Notes under the pieces: generated by a model
Told to the model about the DNA's origin: nothing
Database searches by the model: none
Seen by the model: only the letters and a program-made list of their open reading frames with translations
Made by a program: the position numbers and the translations under genes
Origin: an uncultured Silvanigrella sp.
GTDB lineage: Bacteria > Bdellovibrionota_B > Oligoflexia > Silvanigrellales > Silvanigrellaceae
NCBI GenBank assembly: GCA_903932045.1
Contig: CAIZES010000178.1
Location: forward strand, 1 to 32,012
Direction: 5' to 3'
Length of the DNA: 32,012 nucleotides
Shown: piece after piece, positions 16,126-22,694 of the stretch
Layout: each line of letters starts with the position of its first letter
Position numbering within the stretch: position 1 is the first letter of the stretch

Positions 16126-16494
16126 TTACGTTTCCTCCGTCATCCGCAGGCGCTTTTTCGCAAGCTCGATGTCACGCCGTTGCGAACTCTTGTCACCTGC
16201 CGCGACGACCACGCAAATGACGCGGCCATCGAAGCCAAAATACACACGGAACCCAGGACCAGGGCTCCGCAAGTCCCTGCATTCCCATAAGGCGCCCACG
16301 AGATGTTTGAACACCTTCGGGCGGGCCAAGGGTCCATCGATAGCGAGATCGCGGAGAAGATCGCCCAAGTAAATTCGGTCTCTGGTCTCAAGGCCCTTCA
16401 TCCACTCTGCAACGGGTTTTTCGCAGGTCTCACTAACCCAGAACAGTACCCGGAAGTTAGTCTCGCCCACCGCTCCTATCCTCCTCTTCGGCAT
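16126..16494 (-). CDS. HigB/Gp49-like toxin (RelE superfamily)
   Basis: A 122-residue protein of the phage Gp49-like/DUF891 type: VAEWMKGLETRDRIYLGDLL, then KHLVGALWECRDLRSPGPG, FRVYFGFDGRVICVVVAAGDK and a terminal basic helix (DIELAKKRLRM). Members are ribosome-dependent mRNA interferases. It is first in a two-gene operon with the antitoxin, next to the resolution site of the transposon, a common position for toxin-antitoxin passengers in transposons. The start has only a weak ribosome binding site, which would keep the toxin dose low. Confidence 0.82.
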   Translation of the reverse strand: MPKRRIGAVGETNFRVLFWVSETCEKPVAEWMKGLETRDRIYLGDLLRDLAIDGPLARPKVFKHLVGALWECRDLRSPGPGFRVYFGFDGRVICVVVAAGDKSSQRRDIELAKKRLRMTEET

Positions 16495-16512
16495 CGCTTT
16501 AGCTTACTAAAG

Positions 16513-16527
16513 TACTTTCGTAAAGTA
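16513..16527. promoter_or_regulatory. Palindrome TACTTT-CGT-AAAGTA, likely HigBA operator
   Basis: A perfect 6-3-6 inverted repeat lies 19 bases upstream of the toxin start, where an antitoxin operator is expected. It also abuts the recombination site at 16540, so repression and recombination could influence each other. The function is inferred. Confidence 0.5.
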
Positions 16528-16539
16528 AAGCAGACATCC

Positions 16540-16643
16540 GAAAGTACACATAATAGCCCTTATGTGTACTTTCCGTCCCCTTTCAGCTACATTATGTGCA
16601 CCAATGATGGGTCCCAACCCAGGAGGCAAAAGTGCACATAATG
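16540..16643. other. Predicted cointegrate resolution site (IRS/dif-like) of the transposon
   Basis: The core at 16540-16573 is GAAAGTACACATAA, spacer TAGCCC, then the perfect complement TTATGTGTACTTTC (14-6-14). The inner ATAA/TTAT edges and 6-bp spacer match Xer/dif-type cores. Two further related half-sites follow: TTATGTGCAC at 16592-16601 and GTGCACATAA at 16632-16641, each one base different from the core arm. A core plus two accessory motifs next to a tyrosine recombinase gene is the plan of the TnpI/IRS site of Tn4430. The last motif overlaps the recombinase start codon, so binding would also repress its gene. Confidence 0.75.
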
Positions 16644-17555
16644 TTCAAACGGAAAAGCCTGGCGCTCCCGGAGCTGCTCCGAGCGTTCGAGTCTGACCTC
16701 CGGCAAAGCGATGCCGCCGACCGGACGGTGGCAAGCTATCTGTCGGACCTGCGCCTCTTTGCTGCGTGGCTTGAGGGGGTCATCCCTGGCGCGGCAGAGG
16801 ACCTCGATGCCTTCACGCTCCAGCGCTACCGCTCCCACCTCGACCACACCGAAAAACGAGCAACGAGCACCACCAATCGGAAGCTGCAGGCCATCCGCCG
16901 TTTTTGTGCGTGGGCGTACAAAACTGGTGAGATGCTCTCGAACCCCGCTCTCGACGTGAAATTGAAACCCCAGCCAAGGATCTTTCAGCCTCGGAGCCTG
17001 GCAACGCCCGACATTCACAAGGTCTTGACCATTGCGGGGCGCGGATCTCACGGACCGCGCAACTACGCTCTCGTACAACTGATGCTTCAAACAGGGCTCC
17101 GGGTAGGTGAAGTGGAGCGTCTTGTCGTTGACGACATCGCCATTCACGATCGGTCTGGTCACGTGCGGGTGCGAGACGGCAAAGGACGAAAAGAGCGCAC
17201 CGTCCCCTTGAATGCGAGCGTGCGAAAAGCCCTCACAGCCTGGCTCCAGGAGCGAAGTCTCACCGTTCCGCAAGAGCCCTCGGTTTTCGTGACCACGACT
17301 GGCAAAGGACTCAAGAAGCGGGCTCTTCAGAAGGTGATTTCTGAGCTCATGACCACCGCTGGTTGTTCGGCTTCGGCGCACACCCTGCGCCACACCTTTG
17401 CCACGAGGCACTACCAGGATCACGGCAAACTCGTCGAGCTTTCAGGACTCCTCGGCCATGAGTCCCTCAACACGACGGCTCGCTACACTCAGCCAACCCA
17501 CGATGATCTTGCTCGCCAGCTTGAGAAAAGCTCTCTGAATGAATTTGGAGATTGA
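16632..17555 (+). CDS. Tyrosine recombinase, probable cointegrate resolvase of the transposon
   Basis: A 307-residue tyrosine recombinase. The GTG start at 16632 lies 5 bases after AGGAGG; an ATG at 16641 is the alternative. The N-terminal SAM-like DNA-binding domain covers about residues 10-105. The catalytic set is complete: Arg157 (GLRVGE), Lys184 (GKGRKE), His250 and Arg253 (HTLRHTFAT), His276 (LLGHES) and Tyr285 (TARYTQ). It resembles XerC/D-type enzymes. It occupies the place of tniR in Tn5053 and follows directly on a dif-like site with accessory motifs, so resolving TniA-made cointegrates is the most economical role. Its 3' end overlaps the tniQ 3' end on the other strand by 89 bp. 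Confidence 0.88.
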   Translation: MHIMFKRKSLALPELLRAFESDLRQSDAADRTVASYLSDLRLFAAWLEGVIPGAAEDLDAFTLQRYRSHLDHTEKRATSTTNRKLQAIRRFCAWAYKTGEMLSNPALDVKLKPQPRIFQPRSLATPDIHKVLTIAGRGSHGPRNYALVQLMLQTGLRVGEVERLVVDDIAIHDRSGHVRVRDGKGRKERTVPLNASVRKALTAWLQERSLTVPQEPSVFVTTTGKGLKKRALQKVISELMTTAGCSASAHTLRHTFATRHYQDHGKLVELSGLLGHESLNTTARYTQPTHDDLARQLEKSSLNEFGD

Positions 17556-18798
17556 GCGAACCAAGCTCACGAGCATCGGTGGCACCACATCGCAAAATCT
17601 CCGAAGAGGTTGGTTTCTCGTGCTCGCATGAGAATTCTTTATCTATAGCGCTTCTTGGAACATATTTTCCGAGTCCAAATTTCAGTGCACAAAAGAATCG
17701 GCTTCGATTCCAGATCTTGAGAATTTCCTCCTTGGAAAGCTGAGAATCGTGCTCCTTGCTCCCGGAGCGTGAAGAGCGAAGTATATATCTGGCAGCGAAC
17801 TCTTCGTTCATGACAAATATTCCTGGCCATGTAGGTATAAAATCGAGATGTCTCGCAACAAAAAAAGGCAGATGTCGACTCGCATATCGCTTTGGAAGTG
17901 TCATTGCTGAAATGAGTCTTTCTGGCCAATTATAGAGAAGGTGTGCTACACAGTGAGCAACAATGGCACGGTTTCGATAGCCGAACACTTCGATCATTTG
18001 CAGACGTGGCGGTGTCTTGCCAGCGTTTCGCCAAATCACAGCATGTGTTTCTGCGAATGCATCGTCTGGAAAGTTTCGCGAGAGCAGCTCCCGCTGCAGA
18101 GTGCGAAGAAAACGACACCAAACATGAAGCGGAATCCTCTCGTCCCAAAGCTTCGCTATGCCAGTCTGAAGCGCATCGATCGTAATTGCATCGAGCCAAA
18201 TGAGAAGGCGGCCTGCCTCCACTATCTGAAGTGTTGTCAGTGGCGCATCCCAATTGAGATCATTTTCCTCGACGAGGAAACATCTGTGTTTGGGACAAGT
18301 TGTGATAACCGTTGTCCTCCAGAAGAGAAATCTTGAGGAGTTTGTTTCCCTTGCGCAGGCAGGACAAAACTGACGCCATTCATGCCGATTTCGCCAGGGA
18401 AGATAGCGCATCCACGGTTGAGATGTCGCTGGTCCGTCGTCAAATCGGGCTTTGTGAGGCTCCTTTCCGAGAATGGAAAATGCATGCGTGTAGCGAAGAA
18501 CTTCGTCTTTGTTCGTGGGTTCAAGGCCAACGAGAACATCCGGCACGTACGATCTCAGCGTCATGGCGTTGAGAATTCGTGACTCAAACCCTGTACGTTC
18601 CGCAATGCGTGAAATGAGGGTTTTCGATGGCTTTGCATCGATATCCCACCAGGATTTTGGCTTCTCCAGCTCAAACCCGATGAGAAAGAGGTCGTCAATG
18701 CTGATGCGGTAGTACCCTGCGATTCGCGTGAGCCAGGATGTGAGCGATTCGAGCGACGTGGGCTTCGGACACACGGGGAAGCGAGACGCCGGCCTCAC
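17467..18798 (-). CDS. tniQ: TniQ, transposition target/accessory protein
   Basis: A 443-residue TniQ-family protein. GTG start at 18798 overlaps the tniB stop as GTGA. The N-terminal part has the typical ESLTSWLTRIAGYY stretch at residues 17-30. A zinc finger is visible as FCPAC (Cys145, Cys148) with TCPKHRC (Cys168, His171 or Cys173). In Tn5053-type and Tn7-type elements TniQ/TnsD proteins are required for transposition and take part in target choice. The C-terminal end is encoded on DNA that also encodes the end of the tyrosine recombinase on the opposite strand. It is third in the operon tniA-tniB-tniQ. Confidence 0.92.
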   Translation of the reverse strand: MRPASRFPVCPKPTSLESLTSWLTRIAGYYRISIDDLFLIGFELEKPKSWWDIDAKPSKTLISRIAERTGFESRILNAMTLRSYVPDVLVGLEPTNKDEVLRYTHAFSILGKEPHKARFDDGPATSQPWMRYLPWRNRHEWRQFCPACARETNSSRFLFWRTTVITTCPKHRCFLVEENDLNWDAPLTTLQIVEAGRLLIWLDAITIDALQTGIAKLWDERIPLHVWCRFLRTLQRELLSRNFPDDAFAETHAVIWRNAGKTPPRLQMIEVFGYRNRAIVAHCVAHLLYNWPERLISAMTLPKRYASRHLPFFVARHLDFIPTWPGIFVMNEEFAARYILRSSRSGSKEHDSQLSKEEILKIWNRSRFFCALKFGLGKYVPRSAIDKEFSCEHEKPTSSEILRCGATDARELGSLNLQIHSESFSQAGEQDHRGLAECSEPSC

Positions 18799-19715
18799 GC
18801 GAGTTCTCGTTCACATTGCCGTCGTCGCTCCGTCGGTGAATCATAATCAGTGCGTGCCAGTAGTGACATGCCAATTGCCTCTTCTCCGCTCTCGATGGCC
18901 AGAAGAGCCGCACGCGTGAGCAGAGTGGAAATTTCGCCGATGGTTCCCTCTGTTTTTGTGAGGATATAGCGCCGCACTTCCGGAGTGAGAATTTCGGATC
19001 TGCGGCGGAGCGGAAAAATAGCGCGGTAGCTTGCCAAGAGAGACGCATATTCGCTGTCATCTTGCCAGACGGGCAGGATCTGAGGCTCGAAGCGGTTTTC
19101 AAGCTGTGGATCATTTCGGATGGCGAGATAGGCGTCACGAGTGCCAACACAGACGATAGGGATCATGAGTTCGTTCCCAAGAAACCGAAGGAGGTTCAGG
19201 AACTCCATCTGCACGTTGCGACGCCCTGCCAGAACATTGTGAAGTTCATCAATGACAAGTATTTTTGCGCGTACTTTACGCAGCACATCAAGGGCAACTG
19301 CTTCCAGATCGGCAACACTGCACTTTGGCGAGGCTGGCGCCCCGATTTTGTAGAGTAGAAGCGAATAGAATCGCGCGATGGTTGGATCGCTTGGCATCTG
19401 CATGGCAACGACAGGAATGTGTTCGGTTCCCACTTCGCCATGACTTCGCTCAAGCATCATCCGCCGAAATTTTTCGACGATCATGCTCTTCCCATTGTTG
19501 GTCGGTCCAACAATCAGGAGGTTGGGCATCCGAGTTTTCTTTGGGTGGGAATAGATGGACTTGAGCTTTGCCAGTACGGCTTGGGCGCGTGGATAGCCAA
19601 TCCAGCGTTCCGCCAGGATGCGGTTTATGCGTTCTTCAGCAGGGAGCATGGCCACAGGACGAAGCTCTGGCATAAGGTGGTCGAACGAGATGTCGGAAAA
19701 AAGTCCTTCATGCAT
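18795..19715 (-). CDS. tniB: TniB, AAA+ ATPase of transposition
   Basis: A 306-residue AAA+ ATPase, close to the 302 residues of Tn5053 TniB. The start at 19715 overlaps the tniA stop (TGATG), with GAGGAG upstream; the open frame to 19814 lies inside tniA. Walker A is GPTNNGKS at residues 70-77, Walker B is ILVIDELHN at about 150-158, followed by sensor motif VCVGTRDAY and an arginine-rich C-terminal lid. It is the counterpart of TnsC and IstB, bridging target DNA and the transposase. Confidence 0.93.
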   Translation of the reverse strand: MHEGLFSDISFDHLMPELRPVAMLPAEERINRILAERWIGYPRAQAVLAKLKSIYSHPKKTRMPNLLIVGPTNNGKSMIVEKFRRMMLERSHGEVGTEHIPVVAMQMPSDPTIARFYSLLLYKIGAPASPKCSVADLEAVALDVLRKVRAKILVIDELHNVLAGRRNVQMEFLNLLRFLGNELMIPIVCVGTRDAYLAIRNDPQLENRFEPQILPVWQDDSEYASLLASYRAIFPLRRRSEILTPEVRRYILTKTEGTIGEISTLLTRAALLAIESGEEAIGMSLLARTDYDSPTERRRQCERELA

Positions 19716-21421
19716 CACGTCCACTCCTCGATTTCTGAGAACGGCTTGATGGAGGAGACGTCTTCTGGGACTGCTTTGCTCTTCAAACAAGTGGGCGGCT
19801 GGTCTGCTTTCCATATGGCGACAGCGGCATCATGGCGGGCCTCTTTTCTCCTGGTCTGCTTGGTTTTTTTGGAGGAATCCTTGATGAGGCTTCTCATCTC
19901 ATCGAGAGTTTTGAAAAGCACAATTTCATCAACCTCCCGGATTCCTCGTGCTTGAAGTCGTCTCATGCACTCCCTGTGCTCCCAAAGCGTGATAGTTGGC
20001 CGTCCCAGGGTGCGATAGGGAACTTCGAGATACTGTTTTTCCTTGGGGTGGAGAACGTAAATGCGACTCAAATCCCTCGGATCGCGCCGGATGATGAACT
20101 TCGTCTCGGGCTTTCGGTTGGCAATCCATGTGCTTAATGCCATCGAAAAATAGTGGATGTGGTCGATGACAAACCCATCTCTCTGCAAAACCCGCCTATA
20201 CAGGGGCAGAAAATCGATAAGAAATGATCGCTTGTTTGAGATTTGCGTCAAGGTGGATTTCAACTCCGAAATCCCTCGTCTGTAGCGAGCCAGGGGAGGT
20301 TCCGTAATGCCATCATGAACGTCGAGGTGATAGCGCCCAACAATGCAGAGCGTGAGCCACTTTTCGAGTTCCGCGAGTGTCAGCGTGGCTTTGGCGTCGG
20401 AATCGTACTTGCCACGTTCTCTGATGTTGGAGAATGTGGTTCCGGGAAGCGCATGAACCTCCTTCATCAGCGTGCCAATGAGACGTTCGATAATTCCGTT
20501 GAGATTTGGCGCTCCGACGCGTCGCCATTGGATACGAATGCCGTGCTGCTCGCATCCTCGCGTGAGGGCTTCGCTCTTGAATTCCGGTGCACAATCCACC
20601 TGAATGGCCTCAGGCTTTCCTGAAATCGGCCAGAGGCCATCAATTCCTAGGCGCTGAAGGAAATCCTCTTTCTCAAGCGCCGCATGGGTAAGACAAAGAC
20701 CTACGGACACTGCGGACGGCGCATCCAGGGAGAGGCAAAACCCTACAATGCACCGGCTGAAAACATCGATGGCCACCGTGAGCCACGGTCTTCCAATGGA
20801 CTGCCGCTCTTTTTCGTCCACGATAATGATGTCCACCAAGGTGTGGTCCATCATGATGAGTTCCAGTGGCCGCGTGGCGTTGAGGTAGGGACCATGGTTT
20901 GGAGTGAAGGGTCGAGCCGCCTCCGTTCCTTCTCGCTTGGTGATGATTTCGCGCTGACTCAGAAGCGCCAAGCGGTTTCGAATAGTGTTGCGGGCAGGAA
21001 CGGAGATGCCAGCCTCGACACAGCGGCGCCGCACTTCGGTCACTGCGACTTGCAGGTTTGGCTTCTGTTTCTTGAGGTAGTGCTTGCGGAGGGCTTCACT
21101 GATGATCCTGTCGGCATCGGGGGACAGACGCGGCTTTCCCTTGCCCCCAGAGGGATATCGCTCTGCGAGCGAACTCAAAAGTCCTCCCGATTCACGGTAT
21201 CGGGTCACAAGACGGTAGATGGTCCGCCAGGAGCAGCCAAGCTTGCGAGCAGCGGTTTGGGCATCTTTGACGGGCAGGCTTGCCATTCCCAGGAGGGGTT
21301 CGATAACATGGTACCGATCGCGGGCAAGTGCCCAGACCTCTTCGGAGAGTGTGGCGGTGTCGCTGTCAAAAGTGGATGGCAATGGCTGGTCGCCGTCGGG
21401 GATTTCCCCAGTGCTTTCCAT
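19715..21421 (-). CDS. tniA: TniA, DDE transposase of Tn5053/Tn402 type
   Basis: A 568-residue transposase (Tn5053 TniA is 559). I prefer the start at 21421; an ATG at 21466 is possible but lies within the terminal repeat array. N-terminal helix-turn-helix domains (DAQTAARKLGCSWRTIYRLV) bind the end repeats. The catalytic triad is Asp192 (IMMDHTL), Asp276 (QVDCAPEF) and Glu312 (LNGIIERL), with the DD(35)E spacing. A Mu-type C-terminal beta-barrel follows (RRDPRDLSRIYVL). The gene is intact, heads the tniABQ operon and reads inward from the right end. Confidence 0.95.
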   Translation of the reverse strand: MESTGEIPDGDQPLPSTFDSDTATLSEEVWALARDRYHVIEPLLGMASLPVKDAQTAARKLGCSWRTIYRLVTRYRESGGLLSSLAERYPSGGKGKPRLSPDADRIISEALRKHYLKKQKPNLQVAVTEVRRRCVEAGISVPARNTIRNRLALLSQREIITKREGTEAARPFTPNHGPYLNATRPLELIMMDHTLVDIIIVDEKERQSIGRPWLTVAIDVFSRCIVGFCLSLDAPSAVSVGLCLTHAALEKEDFLQRLGIDGLWPISGKPEAIQVDCAPEFKSEALTRGCEQHGIRIQWRRVGAPNLNGIIERLIGTLMKEVHALPGTTFSNIRERGKYDSDAKATLTLAELEKWLTLCIVGRYHLDVHDGITEPPLARYRRGISELKSTLTQISNKRSFLIDFLPLYRRVLQRDGFVIDHIHYFSMALSTWIANRKPETKFIIRRDPRDLSRIYVLHPKEKQYLEVPYRTLGRPTITLWEHRECMRRLQARGIREVDEIVLFKTLDEMRSLIKDSSKKTKQTRRKEARHDAAVAIWKADQPPTCLKSKAVPEDVSSIKPFSEIEEWT

Positions 21422-21432
21422 AGTGTTGATCC

Positions 21433-21560
21433 TGTTGTCAGTCTCTTCTGAACATTCAGGATACATTGACAGCCACTATTGACCAAATCCATTGTCACGC
21501 TCTTCTGACATCCCCCTGAAACTCCAGGACCGCCATTGTCACCGTCTTCTGAAATTCACA
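21433..21560. repeat. Right terminal repeats of the transposon
   Basis: Three TTCAGAAGA-type repeats on the minus strand at 21533-21560 (terminal), 21489-21511 and 21433-21454. The common core is TCAGAAGA, three variable bases, then TGACAA. The innermost copy sits just before the preferred tniA start, so TniA binding could control its own expression. Confidence 0.85.
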
Positions 21561-21565
21561 CCTGG
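21561..21565. repeat. Target-site duplication, right copy (CCTGG)
   Basis: Matches 307-311 exactly. The reconstructed empty site reads GATCCCCTGGGGTACCAC. Confidence 0.9.
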
Positions 21566-21570
21566 GGTAC

Positions 21571-21584
21571 CACAACCGGTTGTG
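21571..21584. promoter_or_regulatory. Perfect 14-bp palindrome CACAACCGGTTGTG
   Basis: A fully symmetric 14-mer 10 bp outside the right transposon end. It may be the operator of the downstream coiled-coil/recombinase operon or an accessory site of the recombination unit. No protein can be assigned from sequence. Confidence 0.4.
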
Positions 21585-21703
21585 CTTTGTCTCTTCGCAC
21601 TGGAGTCAACAGTATGCTATTATTAGAGTATTGTCGAGATGCCAAAAACGAATTTTTCTTTGGTGGGCTTCCCTCGGTTTTTTCGGGGGTGGGAAGTGGG
21701 AAA

Positions 21704-21733
21704 ACTATCGGATAATGGGTGTTATCCGATAGT
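21704..21733. other. dif-like core recombination site of the flanking element
   Basis: ACTATCGGATAA, spacer TGGGTG, TTATCCGATAGT: a perfect 12-6-12 inverted repeat. The ATAA/TTAT inner edges and the 6-bp spacer match the E. coli dif layout (11-6-11). It lies about 120 bp upstream of a two-gene operon whose second gene is a tyrosine recombinase, so it is probably that enzyme's crossover site. Confidence 0.75.
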
Positions 21734-21824
21734 GTGTGACTGAATGGTAATACGAGTGTGTTGTGTTTACGCGTTTACATGTGATAAGATGTAGGTGATG
21801 TGATCGACGTTTTGCCAAAAATTG

Positions 21825-21851
21825 CCCCTCCGAAGGGGTGAAGGAGCCCCT
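21825..21851 (+). promoter_or_regulatory. Mutually exclusive hairpins over a ribosome binding site
   Basis: CCCCT (21825-21829) can pair with AGGGG (21834-21838), leaving the ribosome binding site AAGGAG free. Alternatively AGGGG can pair with CCCCT (21847-21851), putting AAGGAG in the loop. Translation of the next gene could be tuned by which forms. A promoter with TTGTGT and TAAGAT boxes upstream is plausible. Confidence 0.35.
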
Positions 21852-22694
21852 ATGAGCACCCCCCAAAGCCCCCGCGACAGCGAGGTCATCAGCCTCCGCA
21901 CCAGCGCCGATTTCAAAAACCGCCTGCGGGAGTGGGCCGACGGCCGCGGCATCCCGATGTCGAGGCTCCTCGAAGAGATGGGCGAACTCTACGCCCGCGC
22001 CGAAGCGGGAGCCGAACGGAAGCTCTCCGCGGTGGAACTCCTCCTCCGACCCCACTTCCAAACCATCGAGCGGGAGCTGAGCCGAGCGTTTGACGAGTCC
22101 GAAGGGAAGGGGAACCTTTTCCGGGAAGAGGCCGAAGCCCTGCGGGGGGCGGCGGACAGGGCAGAACTTCGTCACAAGGAGGAACGAGCGGCCTGGGAGA
22201 TCGAGCGGCAGAGTCTTAGAGAGAAGGCCGACACGGCAGAACGAACCCTCGCCACCGAGCGGGAAGCTCGGGTGGTGGCCGAGCGCCAGGCCCGCGAGGC
22301 AACCGACACCGCTCGGGCGCTCACGACCTCCCTCTCGGAAGCTCGAAACCAGATTGAGGAGCTGAAGGTGCAGGTCGTGGGACTTCCGGCACTCCGGAAA
22401 GAGCGGGACGCCATGTCTGCCGAGAGCCACAAGTTGGCGGTGGAGCGGGAAAGCGCCGAACTCTCCCTGGCGCGGGTCCGGGAAGATTTCCTCCGCGAGA
22501 AGGAGGCCGTGAAACGGGGGGACGACGCCCACAGCCGCGAACTCCAGGCGATGGAGCGCGAGTTTGAGGCCCGCGTCGCCAAGGCGCAGCTCGACTTAGA
22601 GCGGAGCCACCTGCAAAAAACCGCCGAGCTGGAGCGCCAGATCCAAACCCTCCAAGGGCAGGTGAGCCGCCTGGGTGAAGGGACGACGCCATGA
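21852..22694 (+). CDS. Coiled-coil protein with small N-terminal DNA-binding-like domain (KfrA-like?)
   Basis: A 280-residue protein, start at 21852 after AAGGAG. The first 45 residues (SEVISLRTSADFKNRLREWA, then GIPMSRLLEEMGELYAR) look like a ribbon-helix-helix DNA-binding unit. From about residue 60 to 275 it is a long, highly charged coiled coil rich in Glu, Arg and Ala (AEALRGAADRAELRHKEERA, VVAERQAREATDTARALTTS). Small DNA-binding head plus long coiled coil is the build of KfrA-type plasmid proteins, although sequence identity is not claimed. Its stop overlaps the start of the tyrosine recombinase (ATGA), so both are made together; it may help organise the dif-like site, act in partition, or repress the operon. 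Confidence 0.75.
   Translation: MSTPQSPRDSEVISLRTSADFKNRLREWADGRGIPMSRLLEEMGELYARAEAGAERKLSAVELLLRPHFQTIERELSRAFDESEGKGNLFREEAEALRGAADRAELRHKEERAAWEIERQSLREKADTAERTLATEREARVVAERQAREATDTARALTTSLSEARNQIEELKVQVVGLPALRKERDAMSAESHKLAVERESAELSLARVREDFLREKEAVKRGDDAHSRELQAMEREFEARVAKAQLDLERSHLQKTAELERQIQTLQGQVSRLGEGTTP

Larger units (their letters stand above)
312..21560. mobile_element. Tn5053/Tn402-like transposon, 21,249 bp, complete
   Basis: The left end begins TGTCAATGTCAGAAGAGGGT and the right end, read inward on the minus strand, begins TGTGAATTTCAGAAGACGGT. Both resemble the known Tn5053/Tn402 terminus (TGTCATTTTCAGAAGACG). Further TTCAGAAGA-type repeats lie just inside each end. A perfect 5-bp duplication CCTGG flanks the element. 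It encodes TniA, TniB and TniQ at the right end, transcribed inward. The usual tniR serine resolvase is absent and a tyrosine recombinase takes its place. Cargo comprises a HigBA-like pair, seven cargo genes in a lipoprotein/TIGR02147 array plus lipoprotein C, and two nested insertion sequences. The intact duplication suggests a fairly recent insertion here, whereas the cargo has had time to collect IS elements. Confidence 0.9.

Noticed and set aside
16587-17423. A 278-residue minus-strand frame opposite the transposon recombinase
   Set aside because: The plus-strand recombinase has all catalytic residues and a strong ribosome binding site; the opposite frame has neither motif nor start signal.
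17467-21560. CRISPR-associated transposon (CAST)
   Set aside because: TniA, TniB and TniQ resemble parts of CAST systems, but no cas gene, effector or repeat-spacer array is present in the element.
21705-22532. A 275-residue minus-strand frame opposite the coiled-coil gene
   Set aside because: It is a shadow of a GC-rich, strongly coding gene on the plus strand and covers the dif-like site; the same holds for the minus-strand frame 22172-23305 over the recombinase.
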